Assembly (NCBI GenBank): GCA_034231615.1
Contig: CM067311.1
Location: 16,673,199 to 16,737,198, forward strand
Length of the DNA stretch: 64,000 bases
From: Meghimatium bilineatum
Lineage: Eukaryota; Mollusca; Gastropoda; Stylommatophora; Philomycidae
Direction of reading: 5' to 3'
The stretch's first letter is position 1, and each line of letters opens with the position of its first letter. This document shows positions 54,915-64,000 of the stretch, one piece after another. The position numbers and the translations under genes are program-made. The notes under the pieces were generated by a model that saw only the letters and a list, made by a program, of their open reading frames with translations, had not been told where the DNA came from and ran no database searches.

Positions 54915-55215
54915 AACATTAATGGTTTGTTTGTTTTTCGTTCGCTCCATTGTAACCATCACGGATATCCGTGCGATTTCCGCCGGGAGCGTGATTACGT
55001 TGTGCCACCGTTATGCGCCTTGTAGACCTAGCACATCCGATTTCGGCATGCCTTGACAATTCGGGTGGGCTACCCTTAGCCTGTGACAGCCTCTATATCT
55101 GTCTCCAGGCACGCGTAGTGGAGACTCTTCGCCCAGACGATTTTTTTGCTCTCGTCTGACTCGAACGAGGTGTTCCACTGTCTATGAACTTGCCTCGTGT
55201 AATTGGACGTGCTGT
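54915..55215 (-). mobile_element. tRNA-derived SINE (family S4) with S1/S2-like middle
   Basis: Minus strand: B-box-like CTCGTTCGAGTCAG, AGAGCAAAAAAATCGTCTGG, then CATGCCGAAATCGGATGTGC, a middle shared with S1 and S2, ending GGAGCGAACGAAAAACAAAC. The combination of a tRNA-like head and the shared middle suggests S1, S2 and S4 are related by module exchange. Confidence 0.5.
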
Positions 55216-55224
55216 GCCTGTGCC

Positions 55225-55645
55225 CATTGGGTACTGAACCGTTTCTCCTTCGTGAACCTGGTTTCTTAAGGGAAGAACTCAACAGAGGAGTTGGACCCTG
55301 GCTCTTTCGCCCTCTTAGCGTGTCATTCACCGATATCGTGTACCCCTTGTCCAAGTTCGAGTCTCAGACCACGCGTTTGAGAGCAAGGCGTTCTCGAGCT
55401 GAGCGTCCTTGTCCCAATAGCGCCTGAGCTCATCAGGTACTGAACCCTTTCTCTCTTCAATTTTATTTCCGGTGTAGGAAAACCTGACAGTAGAGTTGGG
55501 CCAGGGCTAAATCGTTGTCCATTTTGTGCCTGAGCGCATCGAGTTACGGAACCCTTTCTCTTCGCGAGCATATTTCCGGTTTAGGAAGGCTTGACATTAG
55601 AGTTGGATTAGGTCTTCTTGCTTTACCAAACGCCAATGAATGGGT
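55225..55645 (+). repeat. degenerate 106-bp tandem repeat at the gap edge
   Basis: Three to four diverged units contain GGTACTGAACCCTTTCTCTC, TATTTCCGGTGTAGGAAAAC, and ACAGTAGAGTTGGGCCAGGG. CCTGAGC-CATC occurs at 55423 and 55529. The contig ends inside the last unit. Confidence 0.75.
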
Positions 55646-55745
55646 NNNNNNNNNNNNNNNNNNNNNNNNNNNNNNNNNNNNNNNNNNNNNNNNNNNNNNN
55701 NNNNNNNNNNNNNNNNNNNNNNNNNNNNNNNNNNNNNNNNNNNNN
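55646..55745. other. assembly gap, 100 N
   Basis: Exactly 100 unknown bases, a conventional scaffold placeholder, so the true distance is unknown. The ORFs that run through it are artefacts. Confidence 0.99.
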
Positions 55746-57478
55746 AAATTCAAATTGGAATTCAATGTTCCATACATCATCAAATTTCGTCCAGTCTGGC
55801 CAGTAATTCTAGAATTTAATATTGATATCTCATGTGTTTGTTACTATCCATTATTTCTTTTTCAATATTTTAATATTTAATCAATATTAAATAATTCTGT
55901 TACTGACTAGGCCCACCAATTCATATGTATTTTTGTCAATGTCAACTAACAACACAGAGACATCAGCAAATCGAATGTTCTCTTTTAATCTTCAATTGAG
56001 TTTTATTCTGGCATGTAGTCAATTGATTTATAAAACGGTTCAGTTTATATTGACCAGGCATAGTTGGCAACACACAAACGTGATGAAAGCTGTATTTTCG
56101 TTTTTGATCAATACATGGTGAATAATTTATTTATACATGTACTGTTGTTACTGGCTCATAGTATAGATTGTTCAATTAGCCGAATGTCTTTTCCGTGTCT
56201 TGTAAGTATGGTAATTAGCTGTTTGCGTTGAACGATTTCATGTACTCTATGAAAACTTGTGCATAATACCTTTAGAATTTCTATAATTTTGTAAGTATTT
56301 GTTATTTAGATCGACGTTATGGTGTTTCTATAATAGTACACATCCCTTTTTCTATTTTATTATATGCTCCGCCCATCTGTTTATTTATTTAGAGTTACAT
56401 TTATGTTTAACTGCTGTTTTTGTTTTTGCTTCGTACACTTGGGTATTTCTCTATTGTGATTATTCACACTTCTTCAACACAGGGTTGCCATATGGATGGA
56501 ATTATTTATAGCCAAATTGTTGGTATTAAAAGAAATGGCAACATTTCAAAATGATGTGTGAACTATTAGAACATGTGAATGTTAAAGAATGCTACCTTTC
56601 TACAAACTTATCTCTCTCCAATTATCAACACTCGTGCATGTCATAATCAGAAATATATTACTAACTTAATTTTAGTAAATTTGATGATGATGAAGTTCAT
56701 TATTTGCAAGCGGAAGTTGCTATTGCATTAAGAAGAGTCAAGTGTGGTTTGATTATTTGTTAGTCATCAGATGGACGATGAGTCCAATTTAGTCTCTGAA
56801 AGACATGTTAGTCTTTCGTTGCTACATGCTTTCCTGTGATGGAGTGCAGGGATGCTTTCTATGGTCTGTGGAAATAAAGGTCGCTTTGTTATAGCAGACG
56901 ACTTTTGGTTTTTGACACAGGAAAGATTTTGATTGTACTTCCGAAAGAAAAATTCCTGTCCAACCTTGGATTGAACCCGGGACCTCAATGTGCGCATTAA
57001 TTTAGTAGATCTTGAGATGAGGGAAATCAGTTTGATCTCTCTTTTTGTTTTTGTCTCCTTTGAAACATGTAGTGTTCCTACCGTATTCAAAATAATAATA
57101 TCTGATAGGATACGACTGGTCCAGGTTGTATGGTCAATGCTGTAGTTTCCCCAGAGTATGGGTCAATTAGCAGTGCTTGGTAGATGTCTTCAAGTAGTCT
57201 TTGAAACGTTCATTCTGGCTTCCTACTTGAACGCTTTTCGCTTACCTGCACACCGTTTACGTTACAAGTCTTTTTGAAAGACGTTTGTGTGGCATACGGA
57301 CGATGTAACTGGCACAACGAAGTTGTGATCTGAACAACAAGGTATAGATGCTTTCTATCTTATTATTATTATTATTATTTTTTCAAGAATTTTGATGTCT
57401 GAAATGATAATCCTGCCAAGTTACAACAAGAAGTTTTCTCAGGTGCTGCAGGTAAGAATAATTAAGCTGCGTTGCATA

Positions 57479-58250
57479 TTAAGCCCAGGATTCTGCTGCA
57501 TGTAATAACGAAGGCAGAACCACTGTGCGATATATAATACGTTTGGTATCCAGGCGAAAACCTCGCCGAATCCAGACATTCGCACAAAGACCACAAATTG
57601 CTACACTAGCGTGAATAATGCCAAGACCACAAATTGCTACACTAGCGTGAATAATGCCAAGACCACAAATTGCTACACTAGCGTGAATAATGCCAAGAGC
57701 ACAAATTGCTACACTAGCGTGAATAATGCAAGACCACAAATTGCCACACTAGCGCGAATAATGCGCAGAACGACAACCTCATCGGTTGTTGTCGTATTTG
57801 ACAAAGTGTTGCAGAGATGCACAAACGTATTTGTATCGTTGAGATTTTGAACATGAACGGTGATGGGTGCTCGGCGTAGGGACTCCTGGAGCCTGTTGTT
57901 ACCATTTCTTCCATCTTTTTTCATGTGTCCAAAAATTGTGGACTCTCTTTCTGCTACTAGTAAGCAGCTCTCTTTTGAATTAACCTCTTTTGAATTAACC
58001 TCTTTTGAATTAACCTCTTTGAATTAACCTCTTTTGAATTAACCTCTTTCAAGATTCATTAAGCTTTTTATATGCTCTTTGTATTCTTAGCATTCTTCTA
58101 TTATACCAAATCTCTGCTGCTTCTGTATAATGTTTCATTATTCTGCTGATTTTCCATGATTCACTTCCATAAATCAGAATTGGTTCTACATAACTTCTAA
58201 GAAAAAACATCATTCTTAAAGAAGGGGAATTAATAGGCTGTAAGGCCATC
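57479..58250 (-). pseudogene. two LINE C-terminal fragments, right-block copy
   Basis: Equivalent to 9872-10740. The 36-bp array has five units (57590-57768) and lost one base in GAATAATGCAAGACC, shifting the frame. The 15-bp array has five units (57970-58046). The second LINE reads FLRSYVEPILIYGSESWKIS on the minus strand. Confidence 0.75.
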
Positions 58251-59849
58251 CAGGAACTAAAGCTTCAGGAAGCGGACCTCATCATATGGAGAACCTCTTC
58301 CCTATGTGTCGCTTGCGGCACGAAAGGAACAAACTAACTTCTAAGAACTCTCTTACCTCAGTTAACAAATATATATTATATAGGATTTTGTTAATGTTGA
58401 ATTTGACTGGGCAATTCTACATTTGAATTTGTAAATATACCTTCTACATGATGTTATTAATGTTATTGAATTATGATGCGAACGATGTTGTAAATCAAAG
58501 TAATAATACATGCTAGATATGCCCCGTTAATAGGATCGCATATCTCAGGTTCAGATGCTCAGCAAACACCAAGAATGACACCAGTTACAAAGAAATATCA
58601 AAGTGGATACATCAATAAACAAAGGATGTGAATTCCTATCCTCTGGGAAATCGATGAAACACAAAGGCAGTGACCCGATCATCTATTTACAACTGAATGT
58701 TGTCCATTTATCGTGTTTTCTATCTGTTTTTGTGCGTGTTCATTCGCCTGTTATTATCCACCGTGTTCTACGTACGCATTGTTTGTTTCATCTGTTTATT
58801 TCCGGGATCTGCCCCTTCGTCCGAGGCACATCATTTTCAATTTGGGATGTAGGTTCGCTTTGATTATATCAGAACCATACGGTGTGACTAATTATTTGTG
58901 CGCTTTTCTCCAGGGAATTATTTTATGTGACATGGCGCCGTGGTCGTAGCCTTGAAACGTGCTTTCTTATTTCGGTATGGTCTTAATCATGACAAAGACT
59001 TTCTTATTTTGATATGTTCTTAGTCATGAGGAGTATTTCTTTATTGTGGCGTGATCTTAGTCTTGAAAATGACTTTCTTATTGCTGCATGGCCTTTGTCA
59101 TTAGAAGGACTTTCTTATTACAGTATGGCCTTAGTCTTGAGAAAGACACCATTTTTTAATTTTTTATGCGGTTTATTTCGTAGAATGACAACTGTTGATC
59201 AATAGGGTTGTCAGAACAAGAACATTTCAGAATACTGTGCTGTTCGTAAGTTCTAGCTAGTGTGATAATTGAATTGCTTTCTGTCTGGTGTGTACATGTC
59301 GATGGTTTAAAACAAATATATTTGTTCAATAATTGTTTATACATTTAAGTTGGATAGCTTAATTTTTCTCTGAACGCCATGTGAGGAAAAATTAATCACT
59401 TTCATACAACTTTTCTCAGAAAAGTTATGAACAATCAGATGGCAAGAGAAGATTCCGGATACCAATGTCCTTGACAGTTCTGGTATCCCTAGCATTCACA
59501 CTTTTAGTTGGTTGGTTGCTGATCCAGCAGTCCATGAGCTCTTTGATCCAATGCCATTGTGTGATATATGCATGTGTTTGTGAGCTATTATTGTGTTCCA
59601 TATAAACGTGTCATATATCTGGCACTGGAGGGGGAAGCATTTTCCTTTTAGATCAGCGAGGGGGAGACAGCGGATACAGTACTTCTAAATCAGCGGTGGA
59701 GGGGGGGGGGGAGGACATCGGATATAGTACTTTTAGATTAGCGAGGGGGAGACAGCGGGGAGACAAATATCAAGGGACCACATGTTTAGACCACATAATT
59801 ATCGTCAGTTAAACATCTTAACAAATCACATCTTTTCCCCATTGCATAA

Positions 59850-60480
59850 AAAAAAATGCATATCAACAGATATGAACTCACATCTACAATATTCATTGAC
59901 AAAGAACAATTAGAAAATGTGAGGAACTTTGAATATCTCATATCAGACCATCAACATCACGAGATATTGCTCAGAAGTGCCCAGAAAGAGAGTAGTAAAT
60001 GTCCTACAACAATTTCACATATGAAAAATCTATTGCAAGAGACACACAGGATACAAAACTTGCAACTATTAAGACGCTATATTTTTCCAGTGGAAATATT
60101 TGGTAGTGAGACATGGGCAATGACATCCGAAATGAAAAATAAATTATCCGCATTATAAATTACATCTTATAAAAAAGGTCCTTAGAATATCATGGACAGA
60201 AAGACGAACCAACGCAGACGTCCATAAAAACCTGAACGTAGAAGACAATAGTCTCCTCAAAACTATTAAAAAAAACATACACTAACATATTTTGAACATA
60301 TAGAAAGACACAATGGTTTAGAAAGTTTAACCATGGAAGGAAAAGTCATAGGAGAAAGAACAAGAGGAAGACCAATGCTACAATAAACACAGGATATCAA
60401 AGACCTCTTTACATGACACTGAAAGAAGCTGGGCAGATTGTACAGAACCAAGAGGTTTACAGATCACAGGTAGTGAGCGC
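59850..60480 (+). pseudogene. LINE C-terminal fragment, right-block copy
   Basis: Equivalent to 12480-13110, with a longer open run here (FPVEIFGSETWAMTSEMKNK) because of small indel differences. Confidence 0.75.
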
Positions 60481-60820
60481 ATCGTTCTGTAAAGGATACA
60501 CCACATACGTAGATAGTTCTTTTTTATTTCACGACTCTGGGGTAGGGTGAAAAAGGTTTTGTCAATAACAAAAACGTGTCCGATAAATACTGGCAACAAT
60601 TTAGTGACGTAATTTATGGACAGCCACACAATGTTATGGACAGCCACACAATGTTATGGATAGCCACACAATGTTATGGACAGCCACTCAATGTTATAGA
60701 CATCCACTCAATATTATAGACAGCCGCTCAATGTTATAGAGAGGTACTCAATGTTATTGACATCCCTTAATGCTATAGACAGCCACTCAATGATATGGAC
60801 AGATATTCAATTGTATAGAC

Positions 60821-61298
60821 CAGGGGTCGGCAACCTTTTGCTGTGTGCCAACTTAAGGTTTCAAATTATTCAGAGTGTCAACATCACATATCATTTTATA
60901 CAAGTCGACGCCAATATTCTTATTTTACCATATATTTTATTTTTATATTTTAATTAATAAATATATAGTGCTATTCAATAATATGTAAAGTTGTAAACAA
61001 CATTAAAAGAAATAGAGTTTCTTGAAAGATTTAAAAAAAACTTTTTTTTATTATTAATGGGAGCCATGCCCTTGCATGGTCTTGGCCAGTTGCTCAATAT
61101 CGACAACATACTTTGTCACTTTGAGTTTGACACAATTTTCTGAATGTTCAGTAGTTAGGCGAGTGCCAAAATAAGCGAGGAATTCCCGCTAATCGATTTA
61201 TAATCAACTTTATACAGGAAACGTGAAGAGTGTGCGTGCCATTAGAAATTGCTTGGTGTGCCAAGTGTGGCATGCGTGCCATAGATTGCCGACCCCTG
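60821..61298. mobile_element. hAT-type MITE, right-block copy
   Basis: Same 478-bp element, same GTATAGAC duplications (60813-60820 and 61299-61306), in the same 20-bp array (60610-60820 and 61299-61550). Confidence 0.92.
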
Positions 61299-62600
61299 GT
61301 ATAGACAACCACTCAATGTTATGGACAGACACTCAATGTTATGGACAGACACTCAATGATAAGGACAGACACTCAATGTTATGGAATTGACTTCCACACA
61401 ATGTTATGGAGTGAACATCCACTCAATGTTCTGGAATGGACTTCTGCTCAAGGTTATGAAACGGACAGCCACTCATTGCTATGGACAGATACTCATTGTT
61501 ATAAACAACCACTCATTGTTATGGATAGCTACTTAATGTTATGATATTCGTTTAGAGTTTCTTACTCTTCTTCTGAATTCGTTTTCAAACTCCTACAGAT
61601 TAGGAGGATATAGTCGGGAGAACAGAATGGAATCAGCAATCCCTCTGAGCGAATTTGACTCAGGATATTTGAGATGGGATAGCCAACCCCACCTCCAAAA
61701 TCTCCGTAGTAATTTCTTACGACATACGTGGAAGGTAAACAGTGTTGCTATTCTTTGCTCCCCTTTCATACCCTGGCAACAGATATGCGTAATTTCAGAC
61801 TATCCTTTAGTTCTGTTATCATTTTCCTTTTCGTTGCTATATACTCTACTGACAATATATACTGCATATATCATACCATGTGGATATCTTTGAATGTGAT
61901 GACCAGAATATGGGAACGCGTTCTCGTGTACGGCTGGCCGACTAGTGATATGGTTATGTGTCCACAGTATAATTCTCTTGTATGGCTGTGGCCGATTATT
62001 CTATCAATATAGTTACAGATGTTCACCTTTCTGTGGAAGTGGTAAAACAGAATGTATTAATTGTCAGCACCGAAGTCGGATGTGTCGGGTCATGTTCGCA
62101 AATGAACGATGGGGACACAAAGATTTCCGTTCTTTGGACTACATAGTGCTGAACATCTTATAGGACCATTGTCTTGCAAGAAATGCGATGGGAGATTGAG
62201 AACGAACGAATACAAAATTACCGCCGTGACCTACGAACAAGCAAATCTTTTTTAGATTAAACTACAGCTTAATTCTATTCGCCGTACCCCAAAAATTATT
62301 CGAGACACTCTGCAATAGCATGAGACGCCGATGCCAAACTTATATTGATGCTGCTGCGACAAACGCGATATTAATGATGGATGTGACTTGATGACTGTAG
62401 GAGTTTTTTTTTTTTTTACACCACGGGTAGACTAGACAACTGCTTGCTATCCGGTTCTGAAGCTGTACTTTTCTTTAAACACTGCATAATTTATTCAGCA
62501 TATGATTCATACATGTGAAATAAAGTAGCCTGAATTAAATTAAATTCAGCACGTGCAATGGCTCATGTGAAAACATGCCGATGCGTTTTTAAATGTTGCT

Positions 62601-63145
62601 AGTATAGATTTAAGGAAGAGATTAGCAATGGCATATTGCAAAATAAAACGGTTGAAAAATGTATAGAAAAACAACAAAATAGAAATGAAAGTGCTAATGT
62701 TACGAACTTTTATTTTTCCGGTTGCAACATACGGCTGTGAAACATGGACCCTAACTAAAACAGCGGCAAAGAAGATCAACGCCTTCGAGCTGTAATGCTA
62801 CAGAAAGATACTTAGAATATCATGGAAAGATAAAATCAGAAACTCAGACATTATAACAACATTGAATATTCCAGAGTGTTGGTTACTAAACACAATAACA
62901 AAATGAAAACTACGCCTGTTTGGTCATAGAAAAAGACACAACTGTTTAGAAAGACAATTAATGGAGGGAAGAGTACCTGGGTAGAGTAGAAAGGGCAGAC
63001 CAAGAAGACGATGGACTGACGACATTAAAGATAACATGAATACATCGCTAGAAAATTAAAGCCACATCGCCCAAGGCAGAGAGAGGTTCAGAGAGTTCAT
63101 TGGGAAGACAACGTTGTGGAAGGAATACGTCACATGACACCAGTA
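62601..63145 (+). pseudogene. LINE family C fragment, right-block copy
   Basis: Equivalent to 15230-15770 with a few substitutions, one of which turns a lysine codon of KRKLR into a stop (TGA). Confidence 0.8.
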
Positions 63146-63351
63146 TAGCTAAAACAAAAGTGCCCAAGAAGAGCTGGAGGCAACTGATATATGGTTTTTA
63201 AGAAGAATTATGAAAATTTCATGGACATCCACGAAAAATAATGTAGAAGTTCTCAGAGATGCCGGAGTAAAACGACAAATTCTAGCAAAAAAATAGAAAC
63301 GATCAAGATTCTTTAGGGCATGTGATGAAAAAGGTAAAACTTGAACATTTA

Positions 63352-63800
63352 GTCTATCTATCTATCTATACGCTGTGTCCCTTGTTTGCCTTGCAATTTC
63401 AGGGGTGGAAGAGTTCTCTGGAGATGGCCTTCTTGTGCGCTGTTTGTAAGCTTGTTCCTGTGGCTTCTTTAATTTCTGTGATCCATCTTTTACATGGTCT
63501 GCCTCTAGCTTTATAACCGTTATGTCTATGTGTCATGGTCATTTGTGGCATGCTATATGTCGGTAGTCTGGAAGCGTGTGAAAACCACTTGATCTGCTGT
63601 CTTTTGATGTGTTCCAATACTGGTATTGTTTTGGTTATCTGTCTGATGTTATCGTTTCTAATTCTATCTCTTAATGACACTCCGAGTATTCTTCGTAGAC
63701 ATGTCATTTCTGTTGTCACTATTTTTATTTTGTCTTGTGCTGTCATTATCCAGGTTTGGCACTGGTAGCATAGTGATGGAATAATAATAGTCTTGTATAA
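63352..63800 (-). pseudogene. LINE family B fragment, right-block copy
   Basis: Equivalent to 15981-16430. The 115-codon frame remains open, with two residue changes (KRK to KIK, MAMT to MTMT). Confidence 0.8.
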
Positions 63801-64000
63801 TGCAACATTTAGTAACCACCGGAAAGATGAAGAGGAAAAGAGATAAAAGAAGATAAAGAGAAATTTCTGTATGTGTTGTTACTGTGGCACACAAACAGGT
63901 CGGCAACTGAGCTTATCAACAACACAAGAGTTGTAGAGAGACATGATCGCCAACGCCACTCGGCATGAAGCTTGATTGATTGAGTATAGATAAATCCGTC

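Larger units (their letters stand above)
55746..64000 (+). repeat. large duplicated block, right copy
   Basis: Repeats 8137-16629 base for base in order, so its contents are those described for the left copy. The first 3 kb differ from the left copy by many one-base deletions and insertions, often in homopolymers. The last 4 kb are almost free of them. Confidence 0.95.

Noticed and set aside
55515-55880. Frames running through the gap
   Set aside because: Composed largely of unknown residues from the 100 N.

Overview
This is a eukaryotic, AT-rich, repeat-dominated stretch, most probably from an invertebrate animal. The species cannot be named from sequence alone. I find no confident host protein-coding gene, tRNA gene or rRNA gene. 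The window is built from decayed non-LTR retrotransposons (LINEs), at least two related short elements (SINEs) with clear target-site duplications, tRNA-like SINEs, small DNA transposons (MITEs), LTR-like pieces and many minisatellite arrays.

Layout. 1-8.1 kb: LINE 3' ends on both strands, a short SINE, a LINE 5' start (4.1-4.6 kb), an LTR-like block and a LINE reverse-transcriptase remnant (6.5-7.65 kb). 8.1-16.6 kb: an 8.5-kb block that reappears almost identically at 55.7-64.0 kb, directly after a 100-N assembly gap. It holds LINE C-terminal fragments, a 36-bp array, a 20-bp array split by a hAT-type MITE, and degraded SINEs. 16.9-19.2 kb: five adjacent minisatellites. 19.2-21.2 kb: mostly featureless. 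21.2-31 kb: LINE fragments, including a 1.45-kb reverse-transcriptase body on the minus strand (24.8-26.3 kb), and three full-length 278-bp SINEs, two of them in a tail-to-tail inverted pair. 31-38.8 kb: LTR-like segments, a 1-kb LINE on the minus strand (33.8-34.9 kb), a 49-bp array and two back-to-back hAT-like MITEs. 39-42.7 kb: sparse. 42.8-50 kb: a 1.2-kb complex satellite running into a 12-bp array, a 31/32-bp array and a 17-bp array, among LINE and SINE pieces. 50-55.6 kb: more LINE and SINE pieces, a fold-back element, and a degenerate 106-bp repeat in which the assembly breaks.

The parts do not form a pathway. The biology visible here is repeat birth and nesting. The most distinctive pattern is that several minisatellites are amplified pieces of LINE coding sequence, some in whole-codon units (15, 36 and 108 bp), plus a 32-bp unit that is a LINE 3' terminus. 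One of these arrays differs in copy number between the two copies of the large duplication. LINE clade names are deliberately left general, because the calls rest on reverse-transcriptase and C-terminal motifs read by eye.
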